Origin: Homalodisca vitripennis
Lineage: Eukaryota; Arthropoda; Insecta; Hemiptera; Cicadellidae
Assembly: GCF_021130785.1 (NCBI RefSeq)
Contig: NC_060210.1
Location: forward strand, 183,984,001 to 184,048,000
Length of the DNA: 64,000 nucleotides
Direction: 5' to 3'
Shown in pieces: positions 12,637 through 25,786 of this stretch. The first letter of the stretch is position 1; every line of letters begins with the position of its first letter. Position numbers and translations under genes: made by a program. A model generated the notes under the pieces. The model made no database searches. It was not told the origin of the DNA and was given only the letters and a program-made list of their open reading frames with translations.

Positions 12637-13260
12637 TTAAATTAATTAATATAATGAATTACCTTCAATCCCCAGTGAAGTATTTTTTATTGTAATAAGC
12701 TTTCAGAGCTTTATCAATACATCCTCTCTTACATTACTGGCTGCTGTAACATAAACAGAAGACAACTCTGCCATAAATCAATTACTATAGTACCCTGGAG
12801 ACTGTTTGTTGCTTGTACTAATTGGAACCACTTGACATCTAGAGTGTATTTCTGTTACCTACCGTCTTTCTTGTTATTGGTTACTGGAAACGAGGATACA
12901 TAAGTTTCTAAAAAAGAAATCCTATAGGGGGAATTGATAAATATGTTTTTTAGCAAAACGCTTTTTTGTTAATGTAAAACGGACTTTAAGCAAGTATATT
13001 GTTAAAACCTCTGTCCATTTACAACGAACTATGTATTGTTTACTTTTATTTACTTTTACTATGTTACTACATATATTTCTAGACTGACATCACTTTTTAA
13101 ACTGACTTTTGGATTCTGACAGAACTCTCCTTCTTCAAAGTTTTATATTCAGTTATGTCTGACTTAGGTCATCCGCATAGTACAATAATAACCAATAAGT
13201 ACTATGAAGTATTGTTTAAACAAGCTACACAGAGTTTAAAATACTAACGGGAGGATTCAA
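12637..13260 (+). repeat. Repeat family A, plus-strand copy
   Basis: Reverse-complement counterpart of 37,944-38,645. Matching landmarks include AGTATTTTTTATTGTAATAA near 12,679, a block with GACAACTCTGCCATAAATCA, GGAGACTGTTTGTTG, TGGAACCACTT, GTATTTCTGTTA, a GACAGAACT block near 13,118 and CTAACGGGAGGATTC at 13,244-13,258. Unclassified transposon remnant, or an arm of a larger inverted duplication. Confidence 0.7.
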
Positions 13261-14525
13261 TCAACTAGCTTTGGTTGACAACTATAAACGTTTTCAAAAT
13301 CAAAGTCCTTACTATTTAGTAAAAGCACTTAAGGTGTAATGTGATGGAGTTCTGCGGCATTTTACACACCTAAGTAGGAAAAATCAATCAATTGATTATC
13401 TTAGTAATCATAGTTAAGAGTGTCAGAGATTAGCCTGACTTTCATCATGTTTCGCATGTTTCTGGCCTATTTCTAGTACTGATTAATTGTATTTCCCTTG
13501 CCATAACCAAGTCCGCCCTGCTTCTAAGAACAAAGCTCTCGGAAACCTACTATACTAAAAATGTGTAACTTCTAGCACTTGTCATATTCTTCCGGTCTAA
13601 ACCTGTTTCCAGTGTCATAGCTGTGTTTGTCATGTGGTCTCAACGACGAAACTCACATACAAACTTAGGACTGAGATACCTAATTCGGTTATGGTGTCTA
13701 CTTCCGGTTGTTTAAATTCACAGACCTTGCCACAGTTGTTTTGGTCGGTGCCTTATTGCCCCAATAAAAAAACTATGTACGCATTTAGCTCTCAAAAATC
13801 TACTTCAATTAAAAATCTTCTATTTCGGCTCTTGTAATCTACTTTCGACCTAAGATGTTCCGTAATTGAATTTTCCCTGTTACCGCTATGATGAAAATAT
13901 ACATATATACGTAGGACTGAGAAGCTGTTACGGTCTAGAAATGAATCCTATCTAACCCATATCGAGTTCTGGTGTTATAATCTAGAAATAATAGATCATT
14001 TCGGAATGTTACAGTTCATTTCACAGATTCTCTTTAGATACCTTTTAATATATAATAATAAAATTCGAGGAAGCCCACCAGTTTGTAATACCCTATGTGA
14101 AAATATTCACAGCTTTATTCGTTAACTTTGGTTTATAAAACTTGTAAATAGTATTTACAACGCATTAAATGTTTTTACTACATCACTGGCGCAATTTTAA
14201 GAAATAGATATTACTTTTTATTTTCTATCTGCTTTAAAATACTGATCCAATACTCTACTGGTAATATTCTATATCATTTAAAACTAAACAGATTTTCTGC
14301 CTCTTTGACAAATTTAGTTGACAATGTCAAAAGTTATGTAGGGTCAGAGAAATTTGGATTAAAAACCCTATTATTACTATTACCCCCAATTTTTAATATA
14401 TCAAGAAAATATACTAATATTTCTCTTCGTAAAAATATTATCTTAGAAGACAATATTATTTCACATTATTACCATTTTTTATTCCAACCAAATAAAGTGG
14501 ATTACAAATTGATTCTTGTGTTATG
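13261..14525. other. AT-rich DNA between repeat copies
   Basis: No gene recognised. The frames at 13,634-13,837 and 14,305-14,535 show no known motif. I could not match this stretch to DNA beside the inverted copy of family A. Confidence 0.4.
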
Positions 14526-14529
14526 TGAA

Positions 14530-14990
14530 TATTAATGTTTCTATCTATTTCAAGTAAAACCAGGTTGTGTACTTATCTAATACAAGCTTGCTCTTGGCTC
14601 TTGGAGTGTTAATATACTCAATGATGTTCCAGAAAGGTTAGTTTTTAGGATTTATGTACCATCATAATTGTCTTAGGTTGTAGACAGTCGAAAAATCCTC
14701 ACAGTTCGTTAAAAGTTTAAAAACGTACAATTTGAACATTATTGAAAAGGTTATAGGAGTATAGTAGAATAACAAGCGGTAATTTCCGTTAGGAACAGCT
14801 GAAAGACAAGAAAGGAAGGACGAGTTTGAACTTGGAAAGTTCCGGCGGGAGATTGAGTTCTCCTTTCATGGTACAATTCAATGAACTACTCAATCAGTTA
14901 GTTTATTACGAACTCATTCCCCTAGAGATGGACTTTTACCAGTCTGCTGACTGTAATGTTTTTGGTCTAAATGCTCTTAAGGAGTAAAAT
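14530..14990 (+). repeat. Repeat family B, plus-strand copy
   Basis: Reverse-complement counterpart of 25,050-25,590. Landmarks: AGGTTGTGTACTTA (14,562), GAGTTTGAACTTGGAAAGTT (14,821), GAGTTCTCCTTTCATGG (14,855), AATGAACTACTCAATCAG and CTCATTCCCCTAGAGATGG (14,915). Further partial copies lie at 40,420-40,495 and 42,330-42,460. Unclassified. Confidence 0.7.
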
Positions 14991-15074
14991 AAAAATTATA
15001 TATAATCAAAGGAACAGTTATTGATAGCTAAGTAATCAAAACATTTATTTTCAAGCTATAATTTTCCACAAAGA

Positions 15075-15240
15075 TTCTGTTTTACAGTATAGTATAGTTT
15101 TTCATGTTACTTGTTAATATTTTTCAATTCTATAATTCTCATATATATATTACTGTTATATTTATCAATTCTATAATAATAATATTTTACAGTATAGTAT
15201 AGTTTTTCATGTTACTGTTATATTTATTAATATTTTTCAA
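15075..15240. repeat. Local direct duplication in AT-rich DNA
   Basis: A block containing TTTTACAGTATAGTATAG and TTTTTCATGTTAC is found at 15,081-15,111 and again near 15,186-15,216, with a diverged AT-rich spacer that itself repeats TTATATTTAT-AATTCTATAAT text. Confidence 0.65.
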
Positions 15241-15244
15241 TAGA

Positions 15245-16250
15245 ACTAGGTAAAGGGAGTTTTGCACTATTTTTATATCGCTATATGTTAAAAACTATAA
15301 CAAAACATTTCGGGGACTGCCATACGTTTTCCTCGGGTGTCACAAAAATTTTTAAACTTAGGTTACATGGTCACACACACATATTATATATATATATGTA
15401 AATAAATAATAATTATTAAAATTAAAAATATATTCGCTGAAAATAAGAAGGGCATTAACAATAGTTGAATCCCACAAAAAATAATATATTGGGGGTTGTA
15501 AAATGTACTTTAGAAAATGTTATATATGATTGATTATTTTGATGTATGTCACTATTGTACAGATTAGTTTCCCAAAATAGTCTTATATACAACAGTTATT
15601 GATAAGCAGCCTAATGCTTCGGTAAAAATTACAAATTTTTAGTAAATTAAATTTTCAAATATTTAGTAAGTATGTTTAATCCGTATACATATCAAACATT
15701 TATTTGTGAACTCTGGGTCACGTCTGTAAGTGTTTAGATATTATTCAAATGTACGAAGAATTTTATTTATTTATCTGTCATGCATTTAAATTTTTAAAAG
15801 CCTCCTTGGCTTCACTTTAAACAACCTAGACCATTTTTATGTAATGATATTTCTTTTAGAACATCATCTAAAAATTAAAGGGCTTAATTTATTTCAAAAG
15901 CATATTAAGTTTATAAGGCGAATGTAACTACATTTAAATGTAAATAGATATTTACATTTATCATATCAACTCTATTACAGCATTTCAACAGCTCAATATC
16001 ATTCTTGCATAAAAATCTCTTTACATTTATTAGGAATTTTCAGTTATTGATTGTGGAATCTCCTGATTCTGAGTTATCTCACGTTCGAAAACTACCTACC
16101 TAAGTCATCTGACAATAACCATTCCTTCAAATATAGACTGGAGGAGAAAAATCTAATGCGACATCTAGAATAACAAAATTAATAAATATGAACATATTAC
16201 ATACGTGGCCTGAGATTATTTCATTTCCCTGCGAAAAAGTAAAAACCTAA
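15245..16250. other. AT-rich DNA, no gene recognised
   Basis: Includes a short (TA)n/(CA)n tract around 15,373-15,402. No coding or RNA signal is recognised. Confidence 0.4.
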
Positions 16251-16254
16251 GTCG

Positions 16255-16575
16255 TTCCAGTAAAATAGTAACGCTTTACGCTGCGAGAAATAGTTAAAGT
16301 TATTAACCTTCTCCTCGCACAATAAAAGCAATTGCTTGAATCCCAATCGAGGAAGAAATTTTGTGTTTACCTTCGCAACATTTTATTGAAGGGAAATTAC
16401 TTTACTGCTTTACTACCCTCACTCAGTATTGTGTACACGGGAGCCATCAGCGGGGAAAGTTATACCCCTGAGGGTTGTGTTCTTTTACTGCCAACAGTTT
16501 AGGACTCCCTTCACGCCACTTTAAGATCTTTGCTTTCAACGAATGTCGTTTTAAATAGAGACCCTTCATCATTGA
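16255..16575 (+). repeat. Repeat family H, copy 1
   Basis: Resembles 59,215-59,530 in the same orientation. Shared blocks: TTACGCT, AAGTTATTAAC, ATTGCTTGA, TTACTGCTTTACTACCCTCA, GGGGAAAGTT, GAGGGTTGTGTTCTTTTA and CAACAGTTTAG. The family is unclassified. Confidence 0.6.
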
Positions 16576-17124
16576 TGTACTAGTTTACTCTTTCACTTTG
16601 TGTACTATCCCCAACAGGCTTGTTCTAATATTCTGTAAAATTATAAAATTTAATTATTAAGTAAAATTAAACATTAGTATGGATTAATGCAAAATTTACC
16701 TTAACTAAACATTGGACTCTTCCGAGACGTTATCAAAATAGAGTTACATAGGAATAACTAACTGGCAAGTTCAACTCAATTATAACAGTCTCATTTCATT
16801 AAATTGAATTGGAAAAGGTCGATTTTATTCACATATTTTATTCTCAAAACAACCTAATATGAAGAAGAAATTCAAAAGTGTCTATTTTTTACTGTCAAGC
16901 GTGAACTACTCAACCAATAGGACTTACATTTCAAGTGGGCATTACAACTAAGCTCCCTAGGATGAACATAAGCCTATTCTTATTCCGTAAATTCTTGCGG
17001 GCTACGCCCCACAGGTCTTTAAAGTATCAGAATATATCATCTAGGTTTATACAGTTGTGTAATTTGAATTCAACGAACCAGCTAAATCTATTTATCTAGA
17101 TATACGACACTGATTAGGTATATA

Positions 17125-17240
17125 AATACTGATAGAATTCCTAGATTCGTACCAGGTAATAGTACGATATAGTGGACATGGATTGGGAAACAAGAACTTT
17201 ACTGTGTCATGTATTATATTTACATACGGAAGGCAAGTGT
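17125..17240 (+). repeat. Repeat family D, copy 2
   Basis: Direct-orientation counterpart of 8,145-8,255; see that entry for shared blocks. Confidence 0.5.
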
Positions 17241-18590
17241 CATAATTTAAGTATTGAAAAGTATTAATAATATTGATGTTGACTTTGGATTTTAATTTTA
17301 AATTATATAGTTTTTATCCTTATCCTTATATTTTACAAAATTGTACTATTTCGAAGCCAACATAATTACAAATTATATCTATATACATATATTGTTTCTT
17401 GGAGGAGGATAGCAAACTCCAATTTTGCATTCTAATTAATTTTAACTACAAGTGCTAAACCTGAAATAAGAATTACTCATTCTTTTGCTGAAATAATGGT
17501 CGTTTTAATCAAGCTGTAAAATGGTTACCCGATTAACGATGTATATAACTAATTAGATTTTTAAAATATCATATGACCCTATCATAATACATCACAAATG
17601 CTTTTACTAACAAAACTATGAACTTTGGAGTTCCTTTACATTGATCTAAATTACTTCACATTCAAATGTTAGTGAAATCGTGGGAGGTATTCAAACAAAT
17701 ACAGGAATTTTGCATAGAAACTGCGGGCGAAGCCGGAAATATATTAGTCATCAATAAGTACTATTAATTTTTGTAAGGGTTATTTTCGCACTTATATTAC
17801 ATCGGTATATTAAATTACATGAGTCCGGCTGGTTAGTATATTGTCGTAAACATATTGACACTAACATTCTAAAATTTAAAAGAAATATGATAAGTTTTGA
17901 GTACAGAAATAGTTGCTAAACAATTAATTATTGTTTATGAAGGAGTGTACTTTTGTATATAAATTTTTATAAAGGTCTTCCTTTTTACCCATGAAAATAG
18001 GTATAATCTGAACTCTATTCCACCATTCTCGTGTAAAAGACATTGTCGTAGCTGAATGAATATGAAATAAAATGAGAAACTGACTTCTTTATCACAAAAA
18101 AAAATTATTTCGATCATACTACTAAGTTTCATTACGTCCTGTAATTTAATTTAATAGAAAAACCAAGAAATATAGTCAATATTCTAATAAAAGTTCAAGC
18201 ACAAACATACGATAGTGAAGCATTTTAAACGTTCATGTATTTATATTGTAAAGCTATATATACCTAAATAATTATTAACTAATGTTAAAAAATGTGATAA
18301 TTGCATTCTCTGAAGATAAAAGAAGATATAATAATTAAGAAGTGAAATGAATTATAACTAATTCATAACATTGTCTAATACATTTTTTATTTCTTATATA
18401 AAATAAATCATATAGGCCTAAACTCAAATTTTTATTTGAATTTTTCTGTAAGTAATAAACTCGGAACAATGCAGATATAAAGCATTGTAATTCCACTGTG
18501 ACAAAATAATTTCCATGCACTAACGCAGTGTCTGGATTTAAATAAGTTTTAATTTATGATAAAAAAACATCATAGTAAATTTATTTCCTG
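17241..18590. other. AT-rich DNA, no gene recognised
   Basis: Only short frames without recognisable motifs occur (17,935-18,132 and 18,335-18,520, both minus). The two minus-strand frames are Phe/Ile/Lys-rich as expected from base composition. Confidence 0.4.
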
Positions 18591-18594
18591 TTAA

Positions 18595-19200
18595 GGTTTT
18601 TATCAAAGTACATCATTAGAAATCCGTCAGAATATAATAATATTTTAATAATTAAATGTTCCGAATATTGTATATGTAGTCAATCTACATGGAAAAAGGA
18701 TTTGCCAATTACAAAACTTTGCTGTTTGACAATTACAAAACTTTTAGCCTGATCTGGGATTGGACCATTCTTGTTCAACATACACCCATTTACTATATGA
18801 ACTGAAGTTCTTATTTTTATGCCGTTTTCTCAAAACTTGGACGTCTTGCAGGTCCAATACATTAGTACAGGTATGTGTCTAGCGTATGTTCACCACATTT
18901 TTAGCCATACGACAGATACGGTATGTCGAGTTCCTTTCAGAACAGAATTTTTATGTTGTCAAAATTTAATATCGTTCTGAAACGATGCGACAATGTTTCA
19001 CAAGTCACTGCAGTTTTCACCGTTCAAGTTCTCGGATATTACAAAAACTTCCACAATGTATCCTCTCTTCTGCTCTACTTGTGCTGACAGTTGATATGTG
19101 TCACAATCATATTTATTTTCTCAATATTTCAAATAAATCAAGGCAATGGAATGATTCTCGTAGTTTACGTTTTCGACCACCTTACTCGAGTTAGTGAGTG
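18595..19200 (+). repeat. Repeat family F, copy 1
   Basis: Three copies are seen: this one, 23,475-24,150 (inverted) and 60,420-60,860 (plus). Shared blocks: ATCTACATGGAAAA, GACCATTCTTGTTCA, CAGATACGGTATGTCGAG, TATCGTTCTGAAACGATGCG, TTCACAAGTCACTGCA, CTTCTGCTCTACTTGTG and TGTCACAATCATATTT. Length is at least 600 bp. The overlapping frames at 18,985-19,194 and 23,517-23,705 are repeat sequence. The repeat type is unknown. Confidence 0.7.
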
Positions 19201-20880
19201 TTCAAATAATACTTACGCAATAAAAGGTGATAGATTTTTAATTTTCTTTCCCCTTTATATATCTCTAACAAAATGAACCAATTTATTTGTTTAATTGACA
19301 TCAATTTCACAGGGTGTAAAAAGGAACCTTTACAAAAACTAATATATTGTCCCAAGAAAAAGAATATGTATGATTTAAATAAAACCAATGGTATATTTCT
19401 TTTCGTTTACCGTCCGAAGGTACGTATGGGTAATTTAGTTTTCAGATTTTATCTCAGAAACAAGTAAAGATGAAATCCTTAATTTTGACAAACCAAGAGT
19501 AAAATTAATATTACATTATCGTAAAACTTTCAAACATGGCGGTTGGATGCATTTTTTAAGCCTTAATGTCGTAGTAATAGGTAATTAAGTTATGAAAATT
19601 CTTATCAATAAAACTAGTTTAATTAAAAATATTATGATATCTTGAACATACAAATATGTAACGATATATTAGAGATATATAGAGATATAAGCTTTTAATC
19701 AACGAATTAAATATTAATAATGCCATAAAAATTTGAATAATTAAAATATTGTCGTACATTAAAGAGAGCACGTCTTTTTGTTCCTGTATTAGCTTTAAAA
19801 ATGTATATTTCTGTTTTGTTACTGTTCATGTTACAGTCATTTTCATAGTTACTTGCCATATTAAGATACTTGAAATGTACGTCACCAATAATAGAAGGTG
19901 CAACTAACGTGTAAATAAATATTCATGGCTTTATTTTATACAGTGGTTGCTATATTTGTGGATTTCTGGTACCTTATTTGTGCGAGAGGTCAATGGCCAC
20001 TCGATAAAATTTCGTCCTTTTGAACTCTCCTGAACTGGCGAATATGTATTATCGGCAAGGTTTATTATCAGTACGAAGGGTCACCGTAACGAGGTCTACA
20101 TGTTTTTAAAGAATTATGGTATAAACAATGTTTTAATAGTGTGAGACTCGGAGAAACTTTAAATAAGTCTCGTAAACATAACCAAGTTCAAGTTAATTGA
20201 AATAGAGATTAGAAAGGGGAAACAAAAAGATCATTAAACATTGCTATAAAAATACAAAGGAAAAAGTTATAAAGTTATTAATTTAATAGTATACAATTTC
20301 TCATCATTGTTGGTTTGTACACCATTTTATACATTTTGATGATGTACATTAGATCGATGTACTCATTTTCTAAAGAAATAAGTCTAGGCATAAATTACAT
20401 TTACGGGCCATCCATTCAGTCAGTTAGAAGTATACCAAGACATTTAAACACAATAGAGTTATAAAATAAATCAGTGCAGTGTCGAATGATGGTTCTAAGT
20501 AGTTCATATACTGTAGGTTCAACTAATATAAAACTAAAGCTTCCCTGCTTATAGTAAAATACCAAATAATTAGAATATAATAATGAAAGATTTAATATAC
20601 TACACGAAAAACTCCTTATATTAATGGATAATTTTCAAAATACACAACTAACATTAAGCGGCGGTCACTATTTAACTAATTGTCATTACATTACATTATT
20701 AAAATATTGGTAGAACGTGGACTGATCCAGCACTCAATGTTTCTATCATTAGGCTGAACATTCTTTAAATCCTTTACTAGTCTTGTTTTTACGGTTGCTG
20801 TTCTTAAAAGCATCATTATTGCAACAGTATTAGCATTTCAACTGTTGGGCTGTATTCATTGTATTTACTTATTACAATTT
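19201..20880. other. AT-rich DNA, no gene recognised
   Basis: No supported gene. The overlapping short frames at 19,191-19,467 on both strands are typical of low-complexity AT-rich sequence. Confidence 0.4.
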
Positions 20881-20883
20881 TCC

Positions 20884-21042
20884 ATATTTAAAACTTTTAT
20901 TTTGGTGAGGCCTTTCGATAGCAAGGCTATCTTCATCAGAGACATCACAAAAGTCACTTTATTATGAACAATTTTGTGATGTGTCCGACGAAGACAGGCT
21001 TGCTATCGAAAGCCCTTTAAAAAAAATAAAAGTTTTAAATAT
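20884..21042. repeat. Near-perfect palindrome (foldback/MITE-like, about 70-bp arms)
   Basis: The left arm (20,884-20,950) and right arm (20,971-21,042) are reverse complements with few mismatches and a 20-bp loop. Outer parts are ATATTTAAAACTTTTATTTT; inner parts contain CTTTCGATAGCAAGGCTATC and its counterpart, then CATCACAAAA next to the loop. The right arm has a slightly longer A run. A transcript would fold into a long hairpin. Known foldback or MITE elements look like this, but the family is not recognised. Confidence 0.75.
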
Positions 21043-21127
21043 TAGTTCATGTGTTTAAATGTAATTAAGTCAACAAGTAGCCAATAAAAGCTCCATCTTC
21101 AACATTTAAACATAACCATTAACCTAA

Positions 21128-21235
21128 TGAAATAACAGGATTTGGATATTTGCCATCGTTATAGGTTATAAAAGGAATAACACAACGTTTCGTGGATTGG
21201 AATATATCCTTTTCGTCAGGTGTTGGATACAATAG
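21128..21235 (+). repeat. Repeat family E, copy 1
   Basis: Shares ACAGGATTT, GGATATTTGCCATCGTT, AACACAACGTTTCG (AACACTACGTTTCG in the other copy) and a TTCGTCAGGT / TTCTTCAGGT block with 54,400-54,500 in the same orientation. It lies 85 bp from the palindrome. Likely an end of a non-autonomous transposon. Confidence 0.6.
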
Positions 21236-23470
21236 CTGAGGTAATTTTGTGGAAAAGGAATTTAGGTATGTTAAAACTCCTGGAAATACTCCAAGTGCAT
21301 TTTGCTGGTAACTGGAAAGTATATTAATCACTTCTGGTATATAGCTATCTTGGCCCCATATAGGTATTTAGGCATAGAAAATGTGCAAAAAAAATTTAAA
21401 ACTAATTGTAATAATTAAAAACTTTAACTTTTCCAGTCTTCAATTAGTCTTTTAAACTAAATGATCTCCTAGAATTTTATAATAAACATGAAAACAATGA
21501 ATTTGTGTTAGGAATGACAATGACTGTTACCAAAACAAACTATAATATCCGATAATTTTTAGTAACAGTTCTCAAGAGGACAACATTAATGTAAGTACTA
21601 TAAAAGCAAATTTAACCTCAAACATCAAAAATGATTTGACTGGAAATCTGCTTAAAACTATTTCCTTTATTTCGAGAGTTCAGTTTTTTACTCATATTAC
21701 TATGTAAACTAGTGGTCTGATTTGATCAATGTTCTGCGTATGTATGTATGGCTTAGTCAAATCTAAAGTTTTATAAATATCTAATCATGTCCCTACTTCC
21801 TTTGAAACAATAAATTTTCCCTCCTGTTCTTAAATGTTTGTAATAAATTAGAATTTTTGTGGTACATATTCAAGTTCGACTTCTTTCTTGGATTGCTGGT
21901 ATCAATTTATGTAATGTACGCATAGCTGAAGCAATCCGTTATATTCTTAAGGGTGACGCTTTTCCTACTTGGAGACACGCTTTCAGATTGACACTGATAA
22001 GGTTAAGCCGTGATTTTCCTGTAGGAAGGATTTCCTGTTTACGATTTGTTCAGTAGGGAACATATATTTTCATACATTCCTTGTATCTCAGAATTATTCT
22101 TATTGCCTGAGCATTAGCTAATCCTATTACTCAGGATATTAGAAACATTAATTTTTATCTGTATATCCGTTCGCATGATACATCAAACACGAACTGACTA
22201 TAAACTTGAAATTTTTTATGACATTACATTTCGATAAAAATAAATAACATCAAATTCAACGATAGCTCATGTAACTGCATAGGGTTAACGTATTTACCAT
22301 TTTTACATAAATCAAATTGGAACCAATAATGGATACGTAAAAATTGCAGAAAAAAATACGTATTTTTAAATGAACTGAGTACAATCATATGACATAGAAA
22401 CACATGTGACAATAGACTTGCATTTTTATATGTAACCTCAGTGAAGCATGTTATACGGCACATACTTTCGTTTACTTTTAATTGCTTGATAAAAGTATAT
22501 AATATGTCATAGTCCTATATCAATCGGCCCTGGTTAATATGTATAGAATATAACGTTTCTTTAAACATTTGACAATGGATCTGTAATTCACCTAATGAAT
22601 ATTTGACTTAGGATTTACCTGTAAGAAATTGTCCTTCAATAGGATGCTGTATAACGATTTTCTAAGTATAGAGGTCAGAGGTACAACTTAATAATACAGA
22701 AAATACAGATTTTAAAAAGAACTTTCTTAAAAAAGGTTATTATATCGTTTCATGAACCAATGGGAGCTAAAAACTGAATTCAAGAAATAGTTTTTCTCTT
22801 TTGTTTAACGTCAGTCTCTTTGTGTGTATTGTTAGTGTTTATCTTTTATTTAAGACAGCAAAGACATATAAATTAAATTTGATAGCATTATTTATCTTGC
22901 GATCTCAGATCAATAAAACAATAATTATTAAATAATCATATTCTCGTTTAAAGATGGTGAACGATAGAATTTTTCAAAGCTTAGTACCGTAAAAGTAATA
23001 TTATAAAAATTATTGAATGTAATAAATAAGTTGTTTAATTTATTTCTAAAGTTTTGGCATTCAAAACATAGAAATTTAAGCTTTTAGCTATTGTAATTTT
23101 AAGCAGTATTATCATTGCTTAATTTTACGTCATCATTATTTACACATTGCAACTGACATAAGCTTATGTCAATATTATTTAATGTCCGAGTTTTATTTTC
23201 GACGAGTCAGAATGTTTGAAATTTAATTTAATCACTTTTGTTATTTAATTTTATTAGCTTCACAAGAATCTGCCATCTAGGAAAGTGATATGATAATGTA
23301 ATGTAACTATACTCTTGGTTTAACATACCAAGAACAAAAGTTTTTTAAAGTTTTTTTTTATCTCAAAACTTTTCTGAAATTAAAACTCAAATAAACTCAC
23401 ACACAAACATACCACAAAAATATACAAAGAAAGATAGATAATTGTAAAATGAGCAAACTACGAGTAAATG
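21236..23470. other. AT-rich DNA, no gene recognised
   Basis: The 65-codon frame at 21,859-22,056 is less AT-biased than its surroundings but shows no known motif, no good splice context and no repeat copy elsewhere in the window. It is left unannotated as a gene. Confidence 0.4.
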
Positions 23471-23474
23471 ATGA

Positions 23475-24150
23475 GTAAATCGTAACTAAATGAATCATTC
23501 CATCTCCTTAATTTCATTAAAAACAATCAATATGAAGAACGAAATATGATAGTGACACAGAACAACCTGTCTTTATAAGTAGAGCAGAAGAGAGGAAACA
23601 TTGTGGAAGTTTGTGTAATATCCGAGAGTCTTGAGCTGTGAAAAATGCAGTGACTTGTGAAGTATTGTCGCATCGTGGCAGAGTAATATTAAACTTTGAC
23701 AACATAAAACTTCTCTGAACGAAACTCGATATATCGTATATGTGGTCTAAATTGAGGTTACTCTATGATTGATACCACCATGTTTTATTGTACTGTGACC
23801 TGACCTACAAGGAGTTATTTGAGATAAAACGTAAGATTAGCCCTTTGTAAGAAAAATCTGTTTTGTATGTTGACCTACCTTTCGGAGCAGAAAATTTTAA
23901 AGTAAACATCTGAATATATATTTGAAGTTCAGAATATGTATGAAATTTGTTATTACCCTGAACAAGAATAGTCCAGTTCTACAACAGGTTTGTTATTGGC
24001 AGACAACAAAGTAAGAAGAACTCTGCTTTCCATGTACATTGATCAGTATTCCATTCAGAATATACTATATATCTATTAATTAAAATATGATTATGTTTTG
24101 ATGGATATTTAACGAGATCCTCTGTTAAAACCTTACGTAGGAAATGGTTT
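23475..24150 (-). repeat. Repeat family F, inverted copy
   Basis: Reverse complement of the family F copy at 18,595-19,200, with shared blocks across about 600 bp, including AAGTAGAGCAGAAGAGAGGA, AAAATGCAGTGACTTGTGAA, TATTGTCGCATCG and GAACAAGAATAGTCCAGTTC. Divergence is moderate with small indels. Confidence 0.7.
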
Positions 24151-25045
24151 ATAGTTTAAGTTTTGCTATCGAAAATTACAACATATTTGAATATACATAG
24201 TGCGGCAGCCACTTGAGTTGATTTTGCTACCGTTATTATAATATTTTAAACCTACAGGTATACTGCTTCGAATATGTAAGAACAAAAAATACACATAAAA
24301 TTGTTTACTGGTTATTAAGCAGATTATGTTTTGGTATAGGTGATTTATTTCAGAGATCTTGCCGTAATGAGACATTTATTAAGATGTATAAGGATTAGAC
24401 TGAAAAACTAAATATTTGTAAGTTACCAAAGCATCAAGATGCTTATCATTTGACTGACGTTTCTCTGACATCCACTATTGGGAACTGAATCTGTTCATTA
24501 GTTTGACACATCAAACTAATATATTATATATGAAATATTCTAAAATACAACAAGTTTTATATCGTAGCGTATAATTACTTGTGGGTTCTTAATTACACTC
24601 TACTTTACTACAACTATAAACCTTGTTTATAATATTCTTTTAAATTTTACCAATACAGTAACTATTTACTAACAGTGGATATTTTTGTGCACGTTGTGCA
24701 CATGCACGACATCTTTCGTTACACCTCAAGAAGAAGATATATTCGATTGTTCAAAATATATTAGTCTAGGATACTGTTTTTAATGTAGCATTAGAAAAAT
24801 GTGCAAAATTAAATAATATACAGAGAATAAAAACTCGTCTCGCCTATTTTTTTTACTGTTATTTGATCTTAAGTTCTAAAATTTTACTTTACTGTCAAAG
24901 ATTACATCTGTTAAAAATAATAGATTAAAAATAGGATTAAATTTAACCATTACCCGTGATAAAATTATTATAAATATTTATGATTATTATAAAATTATGT
25001 ATATACATAATATGTATATATATATATACATAAATAATTATATAC
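24151..25045. other. AT-rich DNA ending in a TA/TATG-rich tract
   Basis: No gene recognised. Bases about 25,000-25,035 are a TA-rich microsatellite immediately before family B sequence; the partial copy of B at 40,420 also borders a (TA)n tract. Confidence 0.45.
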
Positions 25046-25049
25046 AATA

Positions 25050-25590
25050 TTCCAAGGACCATACAGAGAGAATAACATATACAGTCCATAGACTGCTAAA
25101 GGACCATCTCTAAGGGAATGAATTCGTAATAAACCAGCTGATTGAGTAGTTCATTGAGTTGTGCTATGAAAGGAGAACTCAATCCCCCGCCGGAACTTTC
25201 CAAGTTCAAACTCGTCCTTCCTTTGTAGTTTTTCATCAATTCCTAACGAAACTTTCCGCCTCTTATTCTAATCTTCTCCTATAACTTCTTCACTAGTGTT
25301 TAGGTTGTAAATTTTTCAAATTATACTTCACAAAGAGCTTTTTATTACTTTGTCTGAACCTAAGATACTTAAGACGGCACATAAACCCTGGGAGTTAGAC
25401 TGCTTTTATCTAGCAGAATACACTTATTCTCTCCTATATGTATAATGCACATTTATACAGCTGCAGGTCAATCTAATTTATATCTAAAAAAACTAGTAAC
25501 TACCCTTTCACATTAGAACATTATTGCGTACCTTATTATTCCAATACCAAAGAGCTAGTTTATACAGGTAAGTACACAACCTAGTTTTAA
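25050..25590 (-). repeat. Repeat family B, inverted copy
   Basis: Reverse complement of 14,530-14,990. Shared blocks include CCATCTCTAAGGGAATGA, CTGATTGAGTAGTTCATTG, GAAAGGAGAACTCAATC, GGAACTTTCCAAGTTCAAAC and GTAAGTACACAACCT. It lies about 190 bp upstream of the retrotransposon. Confidence 0.7.
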
Positions 25591-25780
25591 TTTAAATCGA
25601 TAGTGAAATTTCCCTTAAGGAAGAAATAAATCTAAAACCGCTATTTTTCGGCAGGTTAAAAGTAAGAAATAATGCTTTTTTTTAGATATTATTTTCTTTT
25701 CCTTTCACACTTAAAAAGTACCGTCAGCAACGTAAATAAATGTTAAATCGGCATCAGATATACTGCCAATGATCGTTGAA

Positions 25781-25784
25781 GTTG
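25781..25784. repeat. Target-site duplication, left (GTTG)
   Basis: GTTG directly precedes the first base of the 5' LTR and recurs directly after the 3' LTR at 37,151-37,154. A 4-bp duplication fits the 4-6 bp produced by Ty3/Gypsy integrases. Confidence 0.8.
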
Positions 25785-25786
25785 TG

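Noticed and set aside
21859..22056. 65-codon frame with balanced composition
   Set aside because: No recognisable domain, no repeat copy in the window and no supporting splice or promoter signal.
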